Source: Gemmatimonadota bacterium (lineage in GTDB: Bacteria; Latescibacterota; UBA2968). Taken from it: 64,000 nucleotides of DNA. Both the position numbers and the translations under genes were made by a program. The notes beneath the pieces were generated by a model. That model ran no database searches, was not told the DNA's origin, and worked only from the letters and a program-made list of their open reading frames with translations. Shown piece after piece: positions 17,863-26,853 of the stretch. How positions within the stretch are numbered: the stretch's first letter is position 1; every line of letters starts with the position of its first letter. Location: NCBI GenBank assembly GCA_026705765.1, contig JAPPAB010000089.1, positions 23,235 through 87,234 on the forward strand, read 5' to 3'.

Positions 17863-19023
17863 TCACATGGATTCTTCGTAAAGGGCGATTACGTCTTTTA
17901 TCGTTGTTTTGCGCGGGTTGACCTGAATATTGCCGCTTTTCATCGCGTCTTCGGCCATGATAGAGATGCCTTCGGTTTTTGCACCGGCTTCGCCCAATGT
18001 GGCGGGAATACCCACGTCGTCAGATAGGTTTTGCACGGCTTCAACGGCGAGAACCGATGCGTCAACAGCGCCCAATCCATTGACATCTTCGCCCATGGCG
18101 GCGGCAATGTCGGCGAATTTCTCCGGGCAGGCATAGCGATTGTAGGTCATGATGCGGGTGAGCAAGATCGAGTTGGCAATGCCGTGTGGCACGCCGTAGT
18201 GACCACCGACTGGATGTGACATGGCATGTACGTTTCCCAGGCGAGTTTGTGAGAATGCGAACCCGGCCATGGTGCTGGCGATGATCATGTTTTGCGTGGC
18301 TTCATGGTTGTGGTCGCTGTACGCGGCTTGTCGCAGGTTTTGCGAGATGAGGCGGATGGCGTGCAGGGCCATGCCTTCGGAGATGGGGTTGGACATGAGC
18401 GACACGTAGGATTCAATGGCGTGTGTCAAGGCATCCATTCCGGTCGCTGCGGCTATGGGCAGTGGCAATGCGACGGCCATATCGGCATCGAGTATGCCCA
18501 CATCGGGAATGACATGGGGACCTGCGACGGTGCCTTTGAAGTGGTTGTCGTCGGTAATGACGGCAAAGGGCGTGACTTCGCTGGCTGTGCCATAGGTGGT
18601 GGGGATGCACAGGAGAAAGGGGATGGGACCGGGAACGGGTTTTTCGCCGATAAAATAATCGGTGATTTTTCCCCCGTGATTGACGAGTACGCCCGAGGTT
18701 TTTGCTACGTCCATTGAGGATCCCCCGCCAATGGCGAGCAGGAAATCGCAATTTTCCGACAGGTATTGCGCGGCACAATCCTTGACGTTGCGAATGGGAG
18801 GGTTGGGTTCAACGCCGTCGTAGATGCTGTAGGCGATGTGCGATTTGTCGAGTATTTCTGTAACACGCGCGACAACGCCTGCCTGGACGAGGCCCCTGTC
18901 GGTGACGATTTGTGCCTTTTTTACCTGTTTTTCATTTACAATTTGGGGGATGTTGCCAATAGTCTCTCGCCCCATGATGAGGCGCGTGGGACCGTGATAA
19001 TCAAATTGATTCTGAAACGCCAC
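17863..19023 (-). CDS. Iron-containing (type III) alcohol dehydrogenase
   Basis: NAD(P)-dependent oxidoreductase of the Fe-ADH family. An N-terminal Rossmann-like domain with GGGSSMD (about residues 99-105) binds the nucleotide. The C-terminal helical domain carries iron ligands in DALTHAIES and in MSHPVGGHYGVPHG. The length of about 386 residues is normal. The frame is open to a TTG at 19029. The GTG at 19023 is preferred because GGAG lies seven nucleotides before it, whereas the TTG is too close to that site. A LarA-like gene follows 27 nt downstream and probably shares the transcript with pyrC-carA. The substrate cannot be deduced from sequence. Confidence 0.92.
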   Translation of the reverse strand: MAFQNQFDYHGPTRLIMGRETIGNIPQIVNEKQVKKAQIVTDRGLVQAGVVARVTEILDKSHIAYSIYDGVEPNPPIRNVKDCAAQYLSENCDFLLAIGGGSSMDVAKTSGVLVNHGGKITDYFIGEKPVPGPIPFLLCIPTTYGTASEVTPFAVITDDNHFKGTVAGPHVIPDVGILDADMAVALPLPIAAATGMDALTHAIESYVSLMSNPISEGMALHAIRLISQNLRQAAYSDHNHEATQNMIIASTMAGFAFSQTRLGNVHAMSHPVGGHYGVPHGIANSILLTRIMTYNRYACPEKFADIAAAMGEDVNGLGAVDASVLAVEAVQNLSDDVGIPATLGEAGAKTEGISIMAEDAMKSGNIQVNPRKTTIKDVIALYEESM

Positions 19024-19134
19024 GAGCAAACTCCTCTGCGATTTTTATTTTTTCGATAGTAGCTAAAAAAAGAAAATAGTTTTTGGTGGTATTGTCAATG
19101 AGATAAAAACACACGCCAGTGTTGCGGGATTAGC

Positions 19135-22128
19135 TTAGAATGAAGTCCCGAGGCGGACGTAGTAGCCGACGCCCTCTGGATCGGTGAATCGGTATGCTAC
19201 GCCGAGGCGGTAGCGGATTGCCGAATAGAGGACGTAATAGTCGATGATAATCTCGGTGCCAGCCGAGAGGAGTGGGCGCGACTGCGATGTGTTCCAGGTG
19301 TTGGCGGCGTCGGCGAAGAATGTCCAGAAGATGCGGTTGTAGTGTATCGGCCACGCCCGCAGGCCGCGATTCTCTAATGCGAGGGGGGCGCGGTATTCCA
19401 GGGATGCGGACCAGGCGTGCCGTCCCGACCGCGTAGATGTCTCGTATCCTCGTGCCGGAAAAATGATTGACTCAGTGCCTCCGATGTCGAAGTAGCTGTC
19501 GTCGCTGCCCGGTCCCCGAGATGCGCCAGCACTCGCGCGCAGTGCCAGGACGGGTGCTGCGAATTGGCGACCCGGAAACCAGTGTGGTAGTCGCGCATAG
19601 GTCTTGATGGAGCCTCTGATGTCATCTGCCGAGCGGTCGTTTGAGGCGGGCGAGAGGTCGTGGCGTCGCCTGACGCGAACGGAGAACGATGTGCCGGTCG
19701 CCTGTCCCATCTGAAAGGCGGATGATCGCGCATTGGTGGCGGAGAAACGCACCGATAGTTCGCCCAGGGTATTGCGCGGATCATCGAGTCGAAACCGATG
19801 GGTTTTCCGTAACGCGGAGTCCAGTACTTCTCGATCCTCTCGCACGAGTCCGCCAGAGACTGTGAGTGAGACACTGCTTCGCGCCTTTGGCTTTACCAGC
19901 GTCATTGATCCTGAAGCGCGGCGTTCTCGCTCGAGGACGAAAAAGGTTTCGGTTGGGGCATCGGTACTCTCCTGGTATAATCTGGCGCCGTCTTCATCCC
20001 AGTCCTGCGATAGTGATAATCCGAGCGAGGGGTTCCCCAGCCCGTTGTAGCGGTAAGACAAATCGCCTGCTGCTCTTTCGTCAGAATACGATCTAACTGG
20101 CAGGTAGATGCGGGCACCGATTTCGTATTCGTGCCGGCGCACGAGGTCGATCCCTGAGGTGCGAGCGCCGATGGATGTGCCGAGTATTTTAGTGCGGCGT
20201 ATTGCCGTTTCTCCCTTGCGGTGAGCGGGTACTGCGATAGGGTAATTCCATATGGGTTCCCAGTAGTAGGGCCGCAGGGTCGCAAGCGGCGAGTAGGCGC
20301 GTACCGGTCCTTCTGCGCGTCCGCGTGATCTGTTGGCGACCTCGGCGGTGGTGTGTGTCGAGTCCGCGCGAGGCGCGGGTGGTGCAGCAATGGGTTTGAA
20401 TGGAATCCGTTCGATCTCCCAGCCATCGACATGGTAAGCCGAGAAGTAGAGCCAGCGGTCCGACGGATCGACGCTGGGGTACGCCGCCCCTGTGCGGAGA
20501 TTGGTCAGCATGACGGGAGGCGAGACTTGCCCGTTATCGACTTTTGCTGCCAGCACGTTTGAGATGCCGCTGCGGTCGGAAGCCCAGACTAGCCACTGCC
20601 CGTTGGCACTCCATGATGGGGCGAAGTCGAGGGCGCGGTCGCGGGTCACTTCGCAGATGAGGTTGCCGTGTGCATTGAGGAGGACGATGTCGTGGTACCC
20701 CTGAGTCCAGCGGGTCGCCGCGATCCATTGGCCATCGGGTGAGATTGCCGGGTACGCCCAGTGGGTGTCTGGATCGGGGGGGACCAGCATTTCGATGGCA
20801 CCGCTGTTGAGGTTGACCCGTGCCAGCCCGCTGGTTCCTCCTCCTTCGGCGACTGCAACTGCCCAGCCTGCGGGACTGACCGATGGGGCGGTTAAGCGGG
20901 CGCGAGTTGTTATGCGTCGTACACGATTGACCTGCGTTACGCGGTAGAGGTCTCTAAATCTGCGGTGGGGACCGGCAAATTCATATTGCGCGAAGACGAT
21001 GTCCCCATTGGGGGTGAAGGCAAATGTGGTGCTGCCATTGGTCAGGGCTACGGTCGATTCACCACTGCCATCTAATCTGGTTGATACCAGTTTGGCATCT
21101 GACCGTCCATCTGATCGGATGTAGTACAGTGTTTTGCCATCGGGCGATACTTTTGGGTGGTATGCATAGCGAGCACCGGGGGTTATTGCCTGTGGCTCGG
21201 TGATTGCACCGAATCTGGCGAGGCGGGTGTCCAGTTCCGCCGCAGCTGCCCGCTGTGTATCTGCCCACGCTTTCCACTCATTCGTCAAGGTGGCGCCAAA
21301 GGCGCTGCGACCTGCGGCATCGAGGCGGTAGGGGATCCACTGGTTTTCCACTGCTTCGACGAAGGCTATCATGCGATCGCGCCCGTATTTTTGTATCAGG
21401 TGTTCGAAGAAGAGCGATCCGTAAGCATAAGCGCGCGTGCCACCCGGCCATTGAGGCGAGTTGCCACCCGCCTGACCGATGGACTCGAACCGCCCTTCGA
21501 GAGCTGCTGTTCGCAGTACCATTTTGTGGAATGTTCCAAGAGTGCGTCCGGTGCCAGTCAGGGCGGATTCGTACCAGACGGCGATTCCTTCGCGTACCCA
21601 CCGAGGGGTAGCGCGTGCGGGGATTGTAAAAGCCGGGACTGGCAGGCGTTCGATTGGAGAAAATGAGATGTAGGGGGACGGTACGCGTCCAAATGGTTTG
21701 TGCAACAAGCTATAGCGGCCCGGGCGGTCAATGTGGAAGATGTGCGTCAGTTCGTGTACGATGACGTTTTCCAGCCGATCGTTGTAATAAGCACGTCCGA
21801 AAGAGTCAATCGGTGGGCGGGCGTAGATGGTGATTCGGTTTGAGGGACGCACACTCGCGTAGCCATTCGAGACGTCGATGTGATCGGTTAGTACAAGATC
21901 GATTATTCCGCGTGGTGCGTCGATGAACTGTTCAGATAGCCGGGCGTGCGCCCATTCTGCACGCTCCGCTGCCCTGCGTCCCAGGTCTTCGAGGTACGCG
22001 GGAAAAGTGACGCGGAAATGTTCTGTATCGAGCGTGCGCCACGATTCGTCCGGTGCAATGCGTTGCGCCGATGCCGGTACCGTGCATAAGGCGATGATAG
22101 TGAGTACAATTTTTATTTTTGCACCCAT
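19135..22128 (-). CDS. Secreted gluzincin-like peptidase / beta-propeller / outer-membrane barrel fusion
   Basis: A 997-residue three-part protein. A signal peptide (cleavage after ASA, about residue 21) leads to a peptidase-MA-like domain with zinc motif HELTH (125-129) and the downstream glutamate in REGIAVWYE (about 180). Residues 300-590 contain repeated WD40/PD40 (TolB-like) blades, recognised by YHPKVSPDGKTLYYIRSDG, YPAISPDGQWIAATRW and FAPSWSANGQWLVWASD. From about 650 to the end are alternating strands ending YYVRLGTSF, typical of a surface-antigen/BamA-like barrel whose last residue is Phe. This puts the protein in the outer membrane with soluble domains in the periplasm or outside. 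It shares a transcript with the membrane protein 21 nt upstream. A TTG two codons earlier is an alternative start. Confidence 0.85.
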   Translation of the reverse strand: MGAKIKIVLTIIALCTVPASAQRIAPDESWRTLDTEHFRVTFPAYLEDLGRRAAERAEWAHARLSEQFIDAPRGIIDLVLTDHIDVSNGYASVRPSNRITIYARPPIDSFGRAYYNDRLENVIVHELTHIFHIDRPGRYSLLHKPFGRVPSPYISFSPIERLPVPAFTIPARATPRWVREGIAVWYESALTGTGRTLGTFHKMVLRTAALEGRFESIGQAGGNSPQWPGGTRAYAYGSLFFEHLIQKYGRDRMIAFVEAVENQWIPYRLDAAGRSAFGATLTNEWKAWADTQRAAAAELDTRLARFGAITEPQAITPGARYAYHPKVSPDGKTLYYIRSDGRSDAKLVSTRLDGSGESTVALTNGSTTFAFTPNGDIVFAQYEFAGPHRRFRDLYRVTQVNRVRRITTRARLTAPSVSPAGWAVAVAEGGGTSGLARVNLNSGAIEMLVPPDPDTHWAYPAISPDGQWIAATRWTQGYHDIVLLNAHGNLICEVTRDRALDFAPSWSANGQWLVWASDRSGISNVLAAKVDNGQVSPPVMLTNLRTGAAYPSVDPSDRWLYFSAYHVDGWEIERIPFKPIAAPPAPRADSTHTTAEVANRSRGRAEGPVRAYSPLATLRPYYWEPIWNYPIAVPAHRKGETAIRRTKILGTSIGARTSGIDLVRRHEYEIGARIYLPVRSYSDERAAGDLSYRYNGLGNPSLGLSLSQDWDEDGARLYQESTDAPTETFFVLERERRASGSMTLVKPKARSSVSLTVSGGLVREDREVLDSALRKTHRFRLDDPRNTLGELSVRFSATNARSSAFQMGQATGTSFSVRVRRRHDLSPASNDRSADDIRGSIKTYARLPHWFPGRQFAAPVLALRASAGASRGPGSDDSYFDIGGTESIIFPARGYETSTRSGRHAWSASLEYRAPLALENRGLRAWPIHYNRIFWTFFADAANTWNTSQSRPLLSAGTEIIIDYYVLYSAIRYRLGVAYRFTDPEGVGYYVRLGTSF

Positions 22129-22149
22129 CCTCAATTTCTCGTTTGAATA

Positions 22150-24138
22150 TTAAAAATTGTGGAAGCCGTGTCCCGAGCCGGGGAACCAGATGAGGTCTAT
22201 GACCATTCCGACGCCAATGCCGGTGCAATAGCCTATTACTGTGCCGTAGAAGAAGGGTTTTGCGCGTTCGTAGAGGCGGGGACCGCCAAAATGAACGATG
22301 AGGAGTTTGGCTGCCCAGACCATGAGTATGCTCAGGGCGTAATAGCGCGGTCCTGTTGTGTATTGAAATGCGAGGCCGAGGGGATGTAGTGGCCAGCGGG
22401 GGAACCACGTGCGCAGGCCAGCCAATAATGCGGCTATTCCCGCGCCCAGGAGCCAGATGCCGAGTTTTTGGGGATCGAAAGATGTTTTTTCGGTTTCGCC
22501 CAATGCGCGCCCAATTCCGCCAAAAATTCCCAGGGGTCCTTCCCAGAGTGTCCAGGAACGCAGGAAGAGCGCGGAGTCGCGATAACAATAGTAGATGATG
22601 GTGGCGGCACAGACAAAGAAGCCCATGGTGAAGGCGAGAAAGACGACGCCACTTGTCCAGTTTTTGCCGCGTTCTGCAGGTACATCGTCCATGGCTTTGA
22701 AGTGGTGGGGCAATACCTGCATGGTTTGTATGCGTCCGCCGCCGTAGAATACGCCGCTGTTGACGAGGTGCATTGCGGTCATTTCGCGGGTCGATAGGGT
22801 GGCTGTGCCGAGGATTGCGTTGACAAAGCCCGATCCTTTGATCCACACGGGGAATAGATACCCAAATCCGCTGGCGGCAATGAATTTGGAGGTCGCAAAA
22901 TACGCGATGAACATCATTAGTAGATGGACAATTGCGAGAGAGAACGACATGCCCAGGGATATGAAGAAGCTGCAGAGGTACAACACGGAAATGATCAGGC
23001 CGATAACGGCGAAGCGGTAGGAGATGGGTCCATCGCCGCGGTTGCCTTTTAAGGCGGTTTTCGCCACATGTATCAGGTGTCGTCGCGCGATCCATACAGA
23101 CCATACGACGAGCACGGTCATCGCGCCGTGGCTTTCGAGGTTGACGATTTCTCCGCCTTTGGCAACTTGTCCTTCTAACCCGACTGTGAAACCGGTGCGG
23201 TTGATGACGCCCATTTTGACTACGGCGAAGAGGCCAAAGAACCAGAAGCTGAACAGAAGATCCAGGCTACACAAATATCCGAGGCCAATGACCAGGGGCA
23301 AGACGCGCAAATAGACGGGGGGGAAGCTCTGTGCTACAGTCATGGATTTGGTGTTGATGCTGTCGAAGAGCGTGATGCGGGGGACGTTGGGAAACCAGAA
23401 GTTGATGATGTTCCACCCAATGATGCCCGCGGTCCAGGCAAAGCCGGCCCAGAAGACGGGGTCGCGGAAAATTTTGGGCAGTGCGCGGCCTTCGCCAAAG
23501 CCCTCCATGAGGTCCATGGGGAAGTTGACGAGTGGATAGGTCAAGCGCTCGGCATCTGCCCATTGGCGATGAAAAATGGCGATGACAAAAAATCCGGCGG
23601 CCATGAAGGCCAGTACGCCAGAGAACCACCATAAGACGGATGGTATCCAACCCGTCCAGGGGACAACTTCGCCCGTGTGCAGGCCGAAGTAGAAGCGGTC
23701 CATGATCCAGGGCGTGGGTTCGGGAAATGCCCAGTGGGGCAGTTCATCTAAGAACAATTCTGCCCAGCGATTTTCCGGCGATGCAAAAAAGTAAGGTGCG
23801 GGCAATGCGCCGATAAAATATCCCATCCAGCCGACGCCGGGCATCATGCCCACAATCCACATGGTGGCAAAGATGACCATCATTTCGTGACGCGAGAGCA
23901 CAGATTGAGGCGCGATCCGGGCGATGATCATGTTGATCACGACCCAGAGGAGAAATCCCAGGATGAGGGCGACGGGAAAACTGGATTTGACCATTGATCC
24001 CGCATGGAGTACGATTTCGAGGACATTTTGAGAATAGGCCATCAGGCCAGCGGTGAGCAGGCCGAGGAGGATGGATCGCCCGGTAATACGCGGCGATTCG
24101 GTCGGTTGAATTTGGGGATCGGGTTGCGATATAGCCAT
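22150..24138 (-). CDS. Polytopic membrane protein of the DUF6785/OPT-like type
   Basis: The 662-residue protein has at least fourteen hydrophobic segments and resembles oligopeptide-transporter-like proteins (DUF6785/DUF6784) found in Planctomycetes, Latescibacteria and relatives. Features are ITGRSILLGLLTAGLMAY at the start, an extended loop with MMPGVGWMGYFIGALP and a C-terminal VIDLIWFPGSGHGFHNF. The substrate is unknown. The open frame starts at 24201, but the ATG at 24138 has GGAG six nucleotides upstream and lies about 20 nt after a strong promoter. The downstream gene is the peptidase/barrel fusion, so a degradation-plus-uptake unit is plausible, but this is inference. Confidence 0.8.
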   Translation of the reverse strand: MAISQPDPQIQPTESPRITGRSILLGLLTAGLMAYSQNVLEIVLHAGSMVKSSFPVALILGFLLWVVINMIIARIAPQSVLSRHEMMVIFATMWIVGMMPGVGWMGYFIGALPAPYFFASPENRWAELFLDELPHWAFPEPTPWIMDRFYFGLHTGEVVPWTGWIPSVLWWFSGVLAFMAAGFFVIAIFHRQWADAERLTYPLVNFPMDLMEGFGEGRALPKIFRDPVFWAGFAWTAGIIGWNIINFWFPNVPRITLFDSINTKSMTVAQSFPPVYLRVLPLVIGLGYLCSLDLLFSFWFFGLFAVVKMGVINRTGFTVGLEGQVAKGGEIVNLESHGAMTVLVVWSVWIARRHLIHVAKTALKGNRGDGPISYRFAVIGLIISVLYLCSFFISLGMSFSLAIVHLLMMFIAYFATSKFIAASGFGYLFPVWIKGSGFVNAILGTATLSTREMTAMHLVNSGVFYGGGRIQTMQVLPHHFKAMDDVPAERGKNWTSGVVFLAFTMGFFVCAATIIYYCYRDSALFLRSWTLWEGPLGIFGGIGRALGETEKTSFDPQKLGIWLLGAGIAALLAGLRTWFPRWPLHPLGLAFQYTTGPRYYALSILMVWAAKLLIVHFGGPRLYERAKPFFYGTVIGYCTGIGVGMVIDLIWFPGSGHGFHNF

Positions 24139-24166
24139 TTTGTACTCCGTGTTTAGAATGCGCGTT

Positions 24167-24195
24167 AATATACGATGCCCGAATAGAGGTGTCAA
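24167..24195 (-). promoter_or_regulatory. Sigma70-like promoter of the DUF6785-peptidase operon
   Basis: On the minus strand TTGACA (24195-24190), a 17-bp spacer and TATATT (24172-24167), about 30 nt before the ATG at 24138. This is one of the closest matches to the sigma70 consensus in the window. Confidence 0.75.
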
Positions 24196-24261
24196 ACGCA
24201 TGGGGTTGTGTTTGTGATTTTGTGATATTGGGGTTATTATGGAAGGGACTGGAGGGCGGGG

Positions 24262-24289
24262 ACTTCACACTTCACACTTCATACTTTCT
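24262..24289 (+). repeat. 7-bp tandem repeat directly before the zinc-ribbon start codon
   Basis: Four consecutive 7-mers: ACTTCAC, ACTTCAC, ACTTCAT and a degenerate ACTTTCT. The array ends one base before the ATG at 24291 and occupies the place where a ribosome site would be expected. Confidence 0.85.
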
Positions 24290-24290
24290 T

Positions 24291-24545
24291 ATGGCACGCA
24301 AAGATATTCGAACCATTTCAATTTTTTGTGCGAAATGTAGAACCCTGCTGTACAAATACCGCAAGGGTGGGCGAGGCGGATTGGTGAAGTGCATGGTGGA
24401 GCGGATTGCCGAAGACCATACCCGGGGGGATATGAAATGCCCGAAATGCAGACAGGCGTTTGCGAGGTTCAGGATGTATGGAGGACAGGCCGCGCACAAG
24501 ATTATACAGGGAAAGGTTTTTACGAAGGGTATGGCGAGGCGGTAG
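24291..24545 (+). CDS. Small zinc-ribbon protein
   Basis: An 84-residue basic protein with two CxxC knuckles: CAKC near residues 12-15 and CPKC near residues 49-52. They are separated by a Lys/Arg/Gly-rich loop (KYRKGGRGGL). This spacing suits a single zinc ribbon. I do not recognise a named family; nucleic-acid binding or a protein-assembly role would be typical. The start is the ATG at 24291, although a tandem heptamer replaces the usual Shine-Dalgarno. The frame is open upstream to 24189, but that extension would encode the repeat. It lies 24 nt before the glucuronoyl esterase gene and probably shares its transcript. Confidence 0.75.
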   Translation: MARKDIRTISIFCAKCRTLLYKYRKGGRGGLVKCMVERIAEDHTRGDMKCPKCRQAFARFRMYGGQAAHKIIQGKVFTKGMARR

Positions 24546-24569
24546 AGTTAAAAAAGGAGCGAAAACACG

Positions 24570-25763
24570 ATGGCTAAATTTGTCGCGAATTACGATGAAG
24601 ACAAGGTGCCCGATTACACATTGCCCGATCCGTTGATTTTTGGAGATGGAACAAAGGTCGAAGATGCTGCTTTGTGGGAAAGACGGCGGGCAGAGATTTT
24701 GTCTTTGTTTGAAACGCAGGTGTATGGCAAGATGCCGGGTGCTACGGCGGACATGCATTTTGAGACGCGGTTTGTGAATGGGGATGCGTTGGACGGGATT
24801 TGTAAGGAAGTTCGCATTTATTTTTCTAAAGATGCGGAGCCGCGAATGGATATTTTAATTTTTTTGCCAAAATACGCTGATGGACCTTTGCCGTTGTTTG
24901 TGGGATTGAATTTTGGGGGTAATCACACTGTTCATACCGATCCCCAAATTACATTGTCCGAGCGGTGGATGCGTCCGAAAACGGAGGGGGTTTTGGATCA
25001 TCGGGCGACGGAAGCAGCGCGCGGTACGGCTGCAAACAGGTGGCCTGTGGGGAGGATTTTGGCAAGGGGTTACGGTCTGGCTACGATTTATTGCGGCGAT
25101 CTGGACCCGGATTATGATGATGGGTTTCAAAATGGCGTGCATCCGCTTTTTGACAGGCGAAATACTGGCGATGACTGGGGGGCTATTGGCGCGTGGGCGT
25201 GGGGATTGATGAGGGCGATGGATTATTTTGAGAGCGATGAGGCGATTGATCACGCTCGGGTTGCCGTGATGGGGCATTCGCGATTGGGCAAGACGGCGTT
25301 GTGGGCTGGCGCACAAGACGAGCGGTTTGCCCTTGTGATTTCAAATAATTCGGGTTGTGGAGGCGCAGCGCTTTCCCGCCGTCGATATGGCGAAACAGTG
25401 GGGCGGATTAATACCAGTTTTCCACACTGGTTTTGCGATAATTTTAAGCGGTATAATGAGCGCGAGGACGATTTGCCCATTGACCAGCATTTGCTCATTG
25501 CTCTGATGGCGCCTCGCCCGGTTTATGTTGCCAGTGCAGAAGAAGATAATTGGGCGGATCCAAAGGGGGAGTTTTTGGGTGCGAAACACGCGGATGCGGT
25601 TTATCGTTTGTTGGGAACAGATGGCCTGGTTGCTGAAAATATGCCGCGTGTTCACGAGCCGATTATGAGTCGCATTGGGTATCATATTCGCGCAGGTGGA
25701 CACGCAGTGACGGATTACGATTGGGATCGGTATATGGGTTTTGCCGATAAACACTGGCAGTGA
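24570..25763 (+). CDS. Glucuronoyl esterase-like hydrolase (CE15 family)
   Basis: Alpha/beta hydrolase of the 4-O-methyl-glucuronoyl methylesterase type, which cleaves ester bonds between glucuronic acid side chains of xylan and lignin alcohols. The 397 residues include the oxyanion/nucleophile motif [19 protein letters not shown] with Ser at 237 and a C-terminal histidine at 378 ([10 protein letters not shown]). The segment [13 protein letters not shown] after the nucleophile is typical of CE15. Unlike many CE15 enzymes, no signal peptide is visible, so it may act in the cytosol on imported oligomers. The ATG has AAGGAG upstream. A mannonate dehydratase follows within 35 nt, consistent with glucuronate use. 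Confidence 0.85.
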   Translation: MAKFVANYDEDKVPDYTLPDPLIFGDGTKVEDAALWERRRAEILSLFETQVYGKMPGATADMHFETRFVNGDALDGICKEVRIYFSKDAEPRMDILIFLPKYADGPLPLFVGLNFGGNHTVHTDPQITLSERWMRPKTEGVLDHRATEAARGTAANRWPVGRILARGYGLATIYCGDLDPDYDDGFQNGVHPLFDRRNTGDDWGAIGAWAWGLMRAMDYFESDEAIDHARVAVMGHSRLGKTALWAGAQDERFALVISNNSGCGGAALSRRRYGETVGRINTSFPHWFCDNFKRYNEREDDLPIDQHLLIALMAPRPVYVASAEEDNWADPKGEFLGAKHADAVYRLLGTDGLVAENMPRVHEPIMSRIGYHIRAGGHAVTDYDWDRYMGFADKHWQ

Positions 25764-25797
25764 AGTTCGACGCGTGGTTGAACAGAAAGGAATAGTT

Positions 25798-26850
25798 ATG
25801 GCAACTCAAGCAGAACGATCTTACGCGCTTAAAGCTGTGCCGGGATTTTATTCGTCGTATTCGGGTATTCAGATTGCGGCGCAGACGTCAGATAGTGCGA
25901 GCGATGAAGATTTGCAATTTATGCAGCAACTCGGCGTGGAATGGATGATGGTCGGCGTTGACGACCAGGAGAACCAGAATGCCGATTATTACAGGGCGTT
26001 GAAAGACAGGTTTGCAAAATACGGTTTGCAGATTTATCGCATTGCCAATCGCAGTGTACACAATATGCCCGAAGTGACCCTGAATTTGCCGGGGCGCGAT
26101 GAGAAGGTCGAGGAATTTATCACTTTTATTCGCAATCTGGGCGAGGCGGGTATTCCGTACAATACGTATGCACATATGGGTAATGGGATTTGGAGTTCGG
26201 GGCGCACAACGCGGCGCGGGGGCATGGATGCGCGGACGCTCGATATCGAGAATGCCACAGGGCACTGGGACGGTCAGATTTTTGAAGGTAAATTGACCCA
26301 TGGGCGGGTATATAGCGAGGATGAGCTTTGGGAGAATTACGAATATATGATTCGCAAGGTCGCGCCTGTTGCCGAAGAATCAGGCGTTTATATCGGTATT
26401 CATCCCGATGATCCCCCCGTGTATCCTCTGGGCGGGATTCCGCGCTGTATGTTTGGCAATTTTAAGGGGTACAAGCAGGCGATGGATATTGCAGATAGTC
26501 CAAATATTGGGGTTTGTTTGTGCGTGGGGTGCTGGCTTGAAGGGGGTAAAGAAGGCATGGGCGTGGATGTGATTGAGGCTATTCACTATTTTGCCAGCCG
26601 CAAGAAGTTGTTTAAGGTGCATTTTCGCAATGTTTCAAATCCGATGCCAGAGCCGTGGGCAGAGACTTTAATAGATGATGGATACCAGGATATGCATGCG
26701 GTGATGAAAGCTCTGCGGGAGGTGGCGTTTGACGGGGCGATTATTCCGGATCATATCCCGCAGATTCTGGGAGGCCATCGCGCGGGGGTGGCGTATTCGA
26801 TTGCCTATATGCGCGCGCTGGTTCAGGCGGTGAATAACGAAGTGGGTTAG
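25798..26850 (+). CDS. uxuA: Mannonate dehydratase
   Basis: Dehydrates D-mannonate to 2-keto-3-deoxygluconate in hexuronate catabolism (cytosolic TIM barrel). The 350-residue product shows the UxuA hallmark IHPDDPPVYPLGGIPR and the metal-site motif KVHFRNV near residue 292. Other family pieces are VEWMMVG near the start and FDGAIIPDHIPQ near the end. The chosen ATG at 25798 has AAAGGA upstream. The frame is open to 25741 inside the previous gene. The previous gene encodes a glucuronoyl esterase, so the two fit a glucuronate-release and degradation module. Isomerase and mannonate-oxidoreductase partners are absent from this window. Confidence 0.9.
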   Translation: MATQAERSYALKAVPGFYSSYSGIQIAAQTSDSASDEDLQFMQQLGVEWMMVGVDDQENQNADYYRALKDRFAKYGLQIYRIANRSVHNMPEVTLNLPGRDEKVEEFITFIRNLGEAGIPYNTYAHMGNGIWSSGRTTRRGGMDARTLDIENATGHWDGQIFEGKLTHGRVYSEDELWENYEYMIRKVAPVAEESGVYIGIHPDDPPVYPLGGIPRCMFGNFKGYKQAMDIADSPNIGVCLCVGCWLEGGKEGMGVDVIEAIHYFASRKKLFKVHFRNVSNPMPEPWAETLIDDGYQDMHAVMKALREVAFDGAIIPDHIPQILGGHRAGVAYSIAYMRALVQAVNNEVG

Positions 26851-26853
26851 GGG

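Noticed and set aside
21932..23104. 390-codon minus-strand open frame across two genes
   Set aside because: It is Arg/His-rich, runs over the boundary between the peptidase fusion and the membrane protein in another frame, and has no recognisable domain.
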